The notes under the pieces were generated by a model, which did not search any database, was not told where the DNA came from, and worked only from the letters and a program-made list of their open reading frames with translations. A program made the translations under genes and the position numbers. Of a DNA stretch of 13,930 bases, positions 1 through 5,956 are shown piece by piece. The stretch lies in NCBI GenBank assembly GCA_019683625.1, contig JADGHY010000029.1, forward strand, positions 1 to 13,930, read 5' to 3'. Position 1 is the stretch's first letter, and the number at the start of each line of letters is the position of its first letter. The DNA is from Thermoflavifilum sp. Its GTDB lineage: Bacteria > Bacteroidota > Bacteroidia > Chitinophagales > Chitinophagaceae.

Positions 1-95
1 CAATATCCACTCCGCCTGCATGGGCATTTATGATGATCTCTCTATTCAAGCATCATGAAGTTTAATTTTAAGTGTAAAATTTCCGAAATACCCCG

Positions 96-118
96 AGTTC
101 CTGCTCCGGAGAGGAACT
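96..118. other. Short inverted repeat (possible stem-loop)
   Basis: Positions 96-102 (agttcct) pair perfectly with 112-118 (aggaact). The 9-nt centre contains ctccggag, which is itself palindromic. It lies about 30 nt beyond the stop codon of the small basic protein gene that ends at 148 on the minus strand, so it could help end that transcript. It has no T-run on the minus-strand side and is therefore not a classical intrinsic terminator. In positions 1-95 I recognise no gene: short open frames reach the window edge on both strands, but none resembles a family I know. Confidence 0.3.
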
Positions 119-147
119 GCATGGGTTATTTTCTGTAAAAAGAAGGC

Positions 148-237
148 TTATTTCTTCTTATGTCGGTTTTTTCTGAGGCGTTTTTTCCTTTTGTGGGTTG
201 CGATCTTGTGTCTTTTTCTTTTTCTTCCACAGGGCAT
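148..237 (-). CDS. 29-aa ultrabasic AURKAIP1/COX24-domain protein (probable ribosomal protein)
   Basis: A 29-codon gene reads ATG at 237-235 to TAA at 150-148. The product begins MPCGRKRKRHK and ends RLRKNRHKKK. Seventeen of its 29 residues are Lys or Arg and three more are His. The order GRKRKRHK-IATHKRKKR-LRKNRHKKK matches, from memory, the very short proteins annotated in Bacteroidota as AURKAIP1/COX24 domain-containing. That domain is also found in mitochondrial mS38 and the actinobacterial small-subunit protein bS22, so a role bound to 16S rRNA in the small ribosomal subunit is inferred. The gene starts 33 nt after the TPR gene stop and is probably co-transcribed with HU and the TPR gene. 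Its upstream region is A/T-rich with no clear Shine-Dalgarno. Residue 3 is Cys, where I recall Ser or similar as common. It is easily missed because of its length. Confidence 0.85.
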   Translation of the reverse strand: MPCGRKRKRHKIATHKRKKRLRKNRHKKK

Positions 238-270
238 AGATCAAAAATTTTTATTGGTTAGAAAATCAGG

Positions 271-1113
271 TTAAGGCATGGTTTGTATGAGGCTATCAAT
301 TTCTCGGTCGAAATCAGGATCCTGAATCAGTGCCTTGCATTGCTGGAAATAGCGAATAGCCTGTTGGCGATGGCCCGTTTCCCGATAAGCCACGGCCAAA
401 TAATAAAGGGCTTCGGCGTTACGGGGCTGCAGGGTAACAACCTTCTGCAGGTGTTCGATGGCTTTGGGATATTGGCCTGAGGTTATGGAAAGCCTACCCA
501 GCAGCAAATGTGCCGGTACATTGTTGGAATCGCGTTGTACGACGGCCAGGAGTTGTTGTACACCCTGCATAACGGCACCTTGTTCAATTTTAGCCTGGGC
601 CTGCATGGTGAGCAGCGTGTCGTTGTTGGGCTGGAGCTGCAGAGCCTGTTGAATCAGGCTATCGGCCTGCTGAGCCTGCCAGCTGTGGAGCGGGCCCGGA
701 GAAGTTTGCTGTACCCGGTTGAGCAACAAGCCTGCCGCAAATTGCAGTGCCTGTAGGCTGGCTTGAAGCCGGGCCGCCCGTCCGAAATAGTAGGCTGCCA
801 GATCGGGTTGCTTTAGGCTGTCCCACAAGTGGGCAAGCTGGCGGAAAGCCTGTATTTGTTGATTTTTCACATCCCCCCTCACCACGCTGTTTTCCAGCTG
901 GGTGATGCGCATCAGCGAGGCCGGAGGCAAAGCCTGCTTAGCCTCCCGGATGAGGCTATCGGTAGGCAGAGCTGGCGAACCAGTTTGGCTGCCCGCCATG
1001 GGAGGCATAGCCGGTCCTTCATGCTTGGGGGGAACACGGGTAGAGCCGAAGGCATACAGCAACACAACGGCCACGACAGCGAAGACACACAAAACAATCT
1101 GGGCACGTTTCAC
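271..1113 (-). CDS. Membrane-anchored tetratricopeptide repeat protein
   Basis: A 280-residue protein of unknown specific function. Residues 6-22 (IVLCVFAVVAVVLLYAF) form one hydrophobic segment, most likely an uncleaved signal anchor. A Pro/Gly/Ser-rich linker follows to about residue 50. The rest is helical with TPR-like repeats at about 164-197, 198-231 and 232-265; the last two are clearest (YPKAIEHLQKVVTLQP, then RQQAIRYFQQCKAL). A weaker repeat lies near 86-119. Such proteins usually act as periplasmic scaffolds, but no partner can be read from the sequence. The start is GTG at 1113-1111: an in-frame TAA lies five codons upstream, and starting later would remove the anchor. It follows the HU gene by 32 nt on the same strand, so the two are probably co-transcribed. 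Confidence 0.8.
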   Translation of the reverse strand: MKRAQIVLCVFAVVAVVLLYAFGSTRVPPKHEGPAMPPMAGSQTGSPALPTDSLIREAKQALPPASLMRITQLENSVVRGDVKNQQIQAFRQLAHLWDSLKQPDLAAYYFGRAARLQASLQALQFAAGLLLNRVQQTSPGPLHSWQAQQADSLIQQALQLQPNNDTLLTMQAQAKIEQGAVMQGVQQLLAVVQRDSNNVPAHLLLGRLSITSGQYPKAIEHLQKVVTLQPRNAEALYYLAVAYRETGHRQQAIRYFQQCKALIQDPDFDREIDSLIQTMP

Positions 1114-1145
1114 CTTGGAACTGGCTTAAAAGGACTGCAAAGTTA

Positions 1146-1430
1146 CTAAGTTTTCAGCTTTTTCACTTCCTGGATAAATTCCTTTGAGGGTTTGAATGCG
1201 GGAATGTAGTGTTCAGGAATTTCTACGGCAATATTTTTCTTGATGTCCCTGCCTATTTTTGCAGCCCTTTTCTTGGTGATAAAGCTACCAAAGCCCCGGA
1301 TGTAGATATTTTCCCCACGTGCCAGCGAATCCTTGATTTCCTTCAGCAGGGCCTCCACAGTGACCAGCACGTCCACTTTCGGAATACCAGTTTTCTCCGC
1401 TATGTGGTTAATCAAATCTGCTTTTCTCAT
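1146..1430 (-). CDS. HU/IHF-family DNA-binding protein
   Basis: A 94-residue histone-like nucleoid protein, close to the usual 90-residue length of HU. Such proteins bind as dimers in the minor groove and bend DNA. Residues 1-45 form the helical dimerisation part (MRKADLINHIAEKTGIP). GFGSF at 46-50 is the family signature. The beta arm runs from about 52 to 76, and IPAFKPSKEF at 76-85 closes the domain. At the arm tip the sequence is R61-D62-I63, where E. coli HU has Arg-Asn-Pro63, so the intercalating proline is absent. It is the first gene of a probable HU-TPR-small-basic-protein transcript and is divergent from mutY. A -7 type promoter box lies 23-30 nt upstream of the start codon. Whether it is a general HU or an IHF-like subunit cannot be decided here. 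Confidence 0.92.
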   Translation of the reverse strand: MRKADLINHIAEKTGIPKVDVLVTVEALLKEIKDSLARGENIYIRGFGSFITKKRAAKIGRDIKKNIAVEIPEHYIPAFKPSKEFIQEVKKLKT

Positions 1431-1452
1431 CGGGCAGGTTTTACCTTTCTAT

Positions 1453-1460
1453 CAAATATA
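1453..1460 (-). promoter_or_regulatory. Candidate -7 promoter box for the HU operon
   Basis: Read on the minus strand, 1460-1453 is TATATTTG, a full match to the Bacteroidota -7 consensus TAnnTTTG recognised by the primary sigma factor. Transcription would begin near 1446 and leave a leader of about 16 nt before the HU ATG at 1430. I do not see a matching TTTG -33 element 17-23 nt upstream, which lowers confidence. Confidence 0.45.
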
Positions 1461-1485
1461 AAATAAAATCTTTAAATCTGTTTGC

Positions 1486-1515
1486 GCCGTTTGGGCAAAC
1501 CATATCCTAAACGGC
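1486..1515 (+). promoter_or_regulatory. Stem-loop just upstream of mutY
   Basis: GCCGTTT at 1486-1492 is perfectly complementary to AAACGGC at 1509-1515. In plus-strand RNA the stem extends by a G-U pair (1493/1508) and two G-C pairs (1494/1507, 1495/1506). This gives about ten base pairs around a 10-nt loop (1496-1505). The stem ends 7 nt before the first mutY ATG (1523) and abuts AAAGGAA, the only Shine-Dalgarno-like sequence there. It also lies 26-55 nt upstream of the HU -7 box. It could be an mRNA leader hairpin controlling mutY translation or a protein-binding palindrome between the divergent genes. The G-U pair becomes A-C in the minus-strand transcript, so the plus-strand RNA folds better. 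Confidence 0.5.
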
Positions 1516-1522
1516 AAAGGAA

Positions 1523-2659
1523 ATGAAAAAGTTGATTGCCAGGGTGAAACAACGCAGGAAAAATTGGGAAGTTTGCCTTCGGAATATGGACCTGAAGCGG
1601 AAGAAAGCCTTCACCAAGCTTTTGCTGGAATGGCATCGCAACGAAAATCATCGGGTGATGCCCTGGAAAGGGATTCGGGATCCCTATCGGATATGGCTGG
1701 CCGAAACCATTTTGCAACAAACCCGGGTGGAACAAGGCTGGGCCTATTATGAGCGCTTTGTGCAGGCTTTTCCCACTTTAGCCGATTTGGCTGTCGCTCC
1801 GGAAGAGCATATATTCCGGCTTTGGCAGGGATTAGGGTATTACAACCGCTGCAGGAACTTGCTGCACACGGCAAGGGAATTGGTAAGCCACCATGGAGGG
1901 CTATTTCCCCGGAGCTATGAACAATTGCTCACCTTAAAAGGGATTGGACCTTACACAGCGGCGGCGATTGCTTCTTTTGCCTTCGATTTGCCCCATGCCG
2001 TGGTGGATGGCAACGTATTGCGTGTATTGTCGCGCTATTTTGGATGGGAGCAGCCGATTGACACATCGGAAGGGAAAAGGCTTTACTCCTCCCTGGCCAA
2101 TGAATTGATAAGCCGGGAATCACCCGGCGCATACAATCAGGCGATCATGGATCTGGGCGCCACCATTTGCCGTCCCCGGGTGCCGCTCTGCGGACAGTGC
2201 CCCCTTGCGCGGTGTTGCAAGGCTTTTGAACAGGGTAAAGCGGAACAGCTTCCTGTAAAAGTTTCCCGTAGAACCATCCGCCAGCGATATTTCCATTATC
2301 TGGTCATCTGGTATGAGGATAGGATTGTTTTGCAGAGAAGAGAAAACAAAGATATCTGGCGTGGATTATATGAATTCCCCTTGCTGGAAGCTGATGCCCC
2401 CGGCGGAGCCGAGCTCTTGCACCATGCTGCATGGAAAAACCTATTGCCGGACGAAGACTGGATATTAAAAAGCATCTCGGACAGGCAACAACAACTTACC
2501 CATCAACGGATCTATGCCCGGTTTTTTGCCGTGGAAACGTCTCGGCCGCCAGCGGTTTTGGCGCATCAGATCCTGGTTCATCGCCACCAACTTACCCTTT
2601 ATGCTTTCCCGGGCATCATCATCCAATACCTGCGTGACGGGCAAGGAAGGCTGTTCTAA
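1523..2659 (+). CDS. mutY: Adenine DNA glycosylase MutY
   Basis: A 378-residue base-excision repair enzyme that removes adenine mispaired with 8-oxoguanine. The glycosylase domain has the catalytic Glu61 in AETILQQTRVEQG, the helix-hairpin-helix LKGIGPYTAAAIASF at 138-152 and catalytic Asp162 in VVDGNVLRVLSRYF. The 4Fe-4S loop is Cys216-X6-Cys223-X2-Cys226-X5-Cys232; Cys231 is an extra, adjacent cysteine. A NUDIX-like C-terminal domain, which senses 8-oxoG, starts near residue 252 (IWRGLYEFPLLE at 278-289, QLTHQRIYARFF at 324-335). The 5' end is uncertain. ATG 1523 has a possible Shine-Dalgarno, but residues 1-21 are a basic extension that I do not recall from the family. Met22 (ATG 1586, MDLKRKKAFTKLLLEW) resembles the usual MutY start. 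It is divergent from HU and upstream of ssb. Confidence 0.97.
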   Translation: MKKLIARVKQRRKNWEVCLRNMDLKRKKAFTKLLLEWHRNENHRVMPWKGIRDPYRIWLAETILQQTRVEQGWAYYERFVQAFPTLADLAVAPEEHIFRLWQGLGYYNRCRNLLHTARELVSHHGGLFPRSYEQLLTLKGIGPYTAAAIASFAFDLPHAVVDGNVLRVLSRYFGWEQPIDTSEGKRLYSSLANELISRESPGAYNQAIMDLGATICRPRVPLCGQCPLARCCKAFEQGKAEQLPVKVSRRTIRQRYFHYLVIWYEDRIVLQRRENKDIWRGLYEFPLLEADAPGGAELLHHAAWKNLLPDEDWILKSISDRQQQLTHQRIYARFFAVETSRPPAVLAHQILVHRHQLTLYAFPGIIIQYLRDGQGRLF

Positions 2660-2700
2660 CTTTCTGCAAGCCAGAGCCTGCATTAGGACTGCGTAAAATT

Positions 2701-2730
2701 TTTGCATTCCATAAAAAAAATTTAACTTTA
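2701..2730 (+). promoter_or_regulatory. Candidate promoter for ssb
   Basis: TTTG at 2701-2704 (-33 element) is followed after 18 nt by TAACTTTA at 2723-2730, one mismatch from the Bacteroidota -7 consensus TAnnTTTG. The spacing fits the range known for this phylum. Transcription would start near 2737 and give a leader of about 42 nt. The 119-nt mutY-ssb gap leaves room for such a promoter and suggests that ssb and genes downstream can be expressed apart from mutY. Confidence 0.45.
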
Positions 2731-2778
2731 ACCAGATGGCTATTCGCGATATTATTCCTCACCAAAACTATCTCGGTT

Positions 2779-3222
2779 ATGAGAGGCGTCAACAAAGTGA
2801 TTTTGATTGGAAATCTGGGCAAAGATCCGGAAATACAGAAGGTAGATGGTACGATTCCCGTTGCTAAGTTTCCGCTGGCCACGACGGAAACATTCAAAGA
2901 CCGTTCGGGTAAACAGGTTTCCCAAACCGAATGGCACAATGTTGTGCTATGGCGTGGTTTGGCCGAGTTAGCCGAGAAATATTTGAGAAAAGGCAGCCTG
3001 ATTTATGTGGAGGGACATCTGCACACCAGAAATTGGGAAGATAAGGAAGGCAACAAAAAATCGGCCGTGGAAGTGGTGGGGGATAATCTCATCATGCTCG
3101 ACAAGAAACTGGAAAGCAATATGGGCCCGCATGGCCCCTCAGGATCTGCTTTACAGGAAGAACCCGGAGAGTCGACAACCTCTTCCATGGAATCAGACCT
3201 GAATCCGGAGGATAACGATTAA
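2779..3222 (+). CDS. ssb: Single-stranded DNA-binding protein
   Basis: A 147-residue SSB that coats single-stranded DNA during replication, recombination and repair. The OB fold spans about 1-108: MRGVNKVILIGNLGKDPEI at the start, then EWHNVVLWRGLAELAEKYLRKG around 51-72 and IYVEGHLHTRNWEDKEGNKK at 75-94. A short Gly/Ser/Glu-rich tail follows. The tail is acidic but ends SDLNPEDND, without the terminal Pro-Phe tip (as in DDLPF or DDIPF) with which SSB normally recruits partner proteins. The stop at 3220-3222 is clear and no single frame change nearby gives a PF ending. This may be a paralogue of the main SSB. The order mutY-ssb-gldE-gldD resembles that recalled from Flavobacterium. Confidence 0.95.
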   Translation: MRGVNKVILIGNLGKDPEIQKVDGTIPVAKFPLATTETFKDRSGKQVSQTEWHNVVLWRGLAELAEKYLRKGSLIYVEGHLHTRNWEDKEGNKKSAVEVVGDNLIMLDKKLESNMGPHGPSGSALQEEPGESTTSSMESDLNPEDND

Positions 3223-3317
3223 AAAATTTTCCATGTGAGTGCTCCTGGAAATCCATGTAATATTGCAAAACAGATGATCAAGGCTTTCAGGATTTCTGGA
3301 TATAGCATCTCTGCCAC

Positions 3318-4706
3318 ATGATGTGTATTCCCCCTTTGTTTTCGGATAATGTTATGTATGCTTTTTCTGTTTTTACCATTCCTGGTTTTTTAATTCGCAT
3401 ATTTGTGGCGGCAGAACAGCCTCTCCCCATGCAGAACATCACGTTTTTTGCCATTTTGCTGGTGGTGCTCATCCTCATTTCTGCGCTGATTTCAGGAGCT
3501 GAAGTGGCTTTTTTTACCATAGGGGAAAAGGAACGAAACATGTTGCGTGTCAGGCAAAGGCCGGGTGCAAGGCAGGCCATTAAGCTGCTTGAAAATCCCC
3601 GCCTGTTGCAGGCAACCCTTCTGCTTGCCAACTATGTAATCAATATTTGCGTAATCCTTATTGCCAACTACCTGATTGATTTATTTATCAACTACAAGGA
3701 AAATCTCATCCTTTCCTATGCCATCAAATTGTTGGTTATTTTGGTGATTGTGGTGTTGTTCGGTGAAATTATTCCTCGGGTATATGCCACGCAATACAAT
3801 ATTCGAGTGGTATTATCCAGCGCAGGCGTAATAAGCATTCTCCAACGCATGCTGGGTTTTGCCAGCAACCTGATTGTGAAAACTTCGGAAAATATCGAGG
3901 CCACTTTGCAGAAAACCAAAGAAACTGATTTTCTGGAAAGAGAAATCAACGAAGCCGTGGATGCTACTATTGATGAAAATGCCTCCGCCGAAGAAAAAAA
4001 TATTCTAAAGGGCATCATCAAATTCAGCAATATCACGGTAAGGCAAGTGATGCGGACGAGGCTTGACGTGAAGGGCATTCCTTACCAGCTATCTTTCCGT
4101 GAGGTGATTAAACGAGTGGCCGACTTGCATCATGCCAGGTTTCCAGTGTACGAAGATAACCTGGATCACATCAAAGGCATTCTGTACTCTCGTGATTTGC
4201 TGGCCCATCTGGATGCAGATGATTCATTTGACTGGCACGCCTTGTTGCGACCCGCCTATTTTGTACCCGAGCATAAATTAATTGAAGATCTGTTGCATGA
4301 ATTCCAATCTAAGCAAATGCATTTTGCCATCGTTGTCGATGAATTCGGAGGCACCTCTGGCATCGTTACGCTGGAAGATATTGTGGAAGAGGTAATCGGT
4401 GATATTCGGGATGAGTTTGACGAAGAAGAAAATACATTTACCCAGATAGATACCGATACCTTTGTGTTTGATGGGAAAACCATGCTCAACGATGTATGCC
4501 GCATCATGGATTTATCACCGGATACTTTTGATGAGATCAAAGGAGATAGCGATTCATTAGCTGGACTGGTATTGGAAATCACGCAGAAATTTCCCGAAGT
4601 TAATGAGCGGGTGCAATGGAAGGATTTTGAATTTACCATCATGGAAATAGACCGGATGCGTATTCAAAAAATTAAAGTGCGAAAAAACCCATTTCCAGAT
4701 GAATGA
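3318..4706 (+). CDS. gldE: GldE-type CNNM/CBS/CorC-family gliding motility protein
   Basis: A 462-residue inner-membrane protein of the CorC/HlyC (CNNM) superfamily. Hydrophobic segments lie near 42-60 (ending SALISGAEVAFFTI), 97-120 and 130-148, followed by GEIIPRVYA (149-157), the CNNM motif. A CBS pair follows: NITVRQVMRTRLDV (238-251) with RFPVYEDNLDHIKGILYSRD (274-293), then FVPEHKLIEDLL and DEFGGTSGIVTLEDIVEEVI (341-360). A CorC-type C-terminal domain spans about 373-456. The superfamily includes Mg/Co efflux proteins; GldE of Flavobacterium johnsoniae is tied to gliding and type IX secretion. The link to that system here rests on the overlapping gldD gene. The start is uncertain: ATG 3318 gives a poorly ordered 37-residue extension, while Met13 (3354) or Met38 (ATG 3429, MQNITFFAILLVV) could be the true start. 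Confidence 0.9.
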   Translation: MMCIPPLFSDNVMYAFSVFTIPGFLIRIFVAAEQPLPMQNITFFAILLVVLILISALISGAEVAFFTIGEKERNMLRVRQRPGARQAIKLLENPRLLQATLLLANYVINICVILIANYLIDLFINYKENLILSYAIKLLVILVIVVLFGEIIPRVYATQYNIRVVLSSAGVISILQRMLGFASNLIVKTSENIEATLQKTKETDFLEREINEAVDATIDENASAEEKNILKGIIKFSNITVRQVMRTRLDVKGIPYQLSFREVIKRVADLHHARFPVYEDNLDHIKGILYSRDLLAHLDADDSFDWHALLRPAYFVPEHKLIEDLLHEFQSKQMHFAIVVDEFGGTSGIVTLEDIVEEVIGDIRDEFDEEENTFTQIDTDTFVFDGKTMLNDVCRIMDLSPDTFDEIKGDSDSLAGLVLEITQKFPEVNERVQWKDFEFTIMEIDRMRIQKIKVRKNPFPDE

Positions 4707-5310
4707 AAAAAGGCCATGCTTGAATGCCAGGATGTGCTTGATGGGGTTGTTGATCGCTATAGCAGGATACAGCTGTAATCATCCACCTACACCTCGCCCA
4801 CGCGGATATTTCAGAATAGATTTACCACAGAAAAAATATCAACGCTTCGATAAACCAGGATATCCATATACTTTCGAATATCCGGTATACGCCGAAATCG
4901 TAAAAGACACGGTGTTCTTCGATACCATACCCGAAAATCCTTACTGGATCAATATTGTATTCCCGGGATTAAATGGTAAAATTTACTTAACATATAAAAT
5001 GATCAGCAAAAGGCAACCTTTGCAAGCCCTGCTGAATCAGGTTTTTGAAATGACGGATGAGCATGATTACAAAGCCGATTATCGGGATGAAATCCGTATT
5101 CATACGCCAAATCATGTAGATGGGATTTTTTTCAGCCTGGGTGGGGATGTGGCCAGTGCCAAGCAATTTTTTGTAACCGACTCCACCAGGCATTTTTTGC
5201 GCGGAGCACTTTATTTTTACGCTGTACCCAATGCAGATTCATTGGCGCCCGTGAATCGTTTTGTAGAGGAGGACATGTGGCATTTGATTCACACCCTGCG
5301 ATGGCGATAA
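4699..5310 (+). CDS. gldD: Gliding motility lipoprotein GldD
   Basis: A 203-residue lipoprotein needed for gliding and type IX secretion in Flavobacterium. Residues 14-25 (LMGLLIAIAGYS) form a signal peptide core ending at the lipobox Cys26. The residues after the Cys (NHPPTP) lack the acidic export signal typical of surface lipoproteins in this phylum, so a periplasm-facing location is inferred. The family hallmark RPRGYFRIDLPQKKYQRF lies at 33-50 and YPYTFEYPVYAEI at 55-67. The ATG at 4699 overlaps the end of gldE by 8 nt, so translation is probably coupled. The next gene starts 28 nt downstream on the same strand. Confidence 0.93.
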   Translation: MNEKRPCLNARMCLMGLLIAIAGYSCNHPPTPRPRGYFRIDLPQKKYQRFDKPGYPYTFEYPVYAEIVKDTVFFDTIPENPYWINIVFPGLNGKIYLTYKMISKRQPLQALLNQVFEMTDEHDYKADYRDEIRIHTPNHVDGIFFSLGGDVASAKQFFVTDSTRHFLRGALYFYAVPNADSLAPVNRFVEEDMWHLIHTLRWR

Positions 5311-5338
5311 TTCGGGAAAACTTTAAAAACAATTCAAA

Positions 5339-5920
5339 ATGATCTGGATTGATCATGTGTTGGTAGAGGATGATGTGGTTGAAGCCCGTTTTGTATGCAA
5401 CCTGCAGGCATGCAAGGGTGGTTGTTGTGTGGATGGCGATGCCGGAGCGCCGGTAGAAGAGCATGAAGTGGACCAGATCAAACAGGCTTTTGCTGAGGTT
5501 AAGCACTATCTTCCTGAAGCCAATCAAGCTTGCATTGTACAGAAAGGTTTTGTGGTGCATGATCCGGAATTCGGAAAAGTTACCCCGTTGTTGCCCGACG
5601 GCATGTGTGCCTATGCTGTGGTGGAGCATGGCATTGTGAAATGTGCATTTGAAAAAGCTTTTCTGGAAGGTAAAACCCGGTTTCGAAAGCCCTTGTCCTG
5701 CCATCTGTATCCGCTCAGGGTACGCCAACTTGCCCATCAAACCGTGATCTTGTTTGAACCCCGGGAAGAACTCTGCCAGCCCGCTCAGGAATTAGGCGAG
5801 AAACTAGGCGTGCCTGTGTTTCGTTTTGTGAAACAGGCATTGATTCGTAAGTTTGGAGAAGCATTTTATCAGGCACTCGAGCAGGTTGCCCAAAAATATT
5901 TTCGAGATAAACAGCATTGA
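5339..5920 (+). CDS. DUF3109 family cysteine-rich protein
   Basis: A 193-residue soluble protein matching, from memory, the DUF3109 family common in Bacteroidota and related to the YkgJ/zinc-or-iron chelating cysteine-rich group. The N-terminal cluster is Cys20-X4-Cys25-X3-Cys29-Cys30 (RFVCNLQACKGGCC), followed by Cys90 (DGMCAYAV), Cys102 (IVKCAFEKA) and Cys121 (PLSCHLYPLRV). Cys65 and Cys146 are also present. This pattern suggests a bound metal ion or Fe-S cluster, but no function is established and I assign none. No signal peptide is visible, so it is probably cytoplasmic. It starts at ATG 5339, preceded by an A-rich leader, 28 nt after gldD and 36 nt before the LutB-like gene. The adjacency to another Fe-S protein may be meaningful or accidental. 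Confidence 0.85.
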   Translation: MIWIDHVLVEDDVVEARFVCNLQACKGGCCVDGDAGAPVEEHEVDQIKQAFAEVKHYLPEANQACIVQKGFVVHDPEFGKVTPLLPDGMCAYAVVEHGIVKCAFEKAFLEGKTRFRKPLSCHLYPLRVRQLAHQTVILFEPREELCQPAQELGEKLGVPVFRFVKQALIRKFGEAFYQALEQVAQKYFRDKQH

Positions 5921-5956
5921 TTCGTTAGCAGAATCAAAATCTCAAATGGCTGATGT

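Noticed and set aside
1..147. Possible start of a downstream gene such as an Rne/Rng ribonuclease on the minus strand
   Set aside because: The only minus-strand start near the edge (ATG at 27-25) gives nine residues (MPMQAEWIL) that do not match the ribonuclease G N-terminus I know. Too little sequence for a call.
3228..3251. Inverted repeat tttcca / tggaaa after ssb as a terminator
   Set aside because: A 6-bp A/T-rich stem with a 12-nt loop and no following T-run is too weak to call, and gldE follows on the same strand.
3716..4642. Two minus-strand open frames of 120 and 128 codons opposite gldE
   Set aside because: Both are Ser/Thr-rich complements of the CNNM/CBS coding sequence, with no initiation context and no domain.
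5132..5740. 202-codon open frame on the minus strand across gldD and the DUF3109 gene
   Set aside because: It lies opposite two well-supported genes, crosses their junction and its translation has no recognisable domain. It is an antisense shadow.
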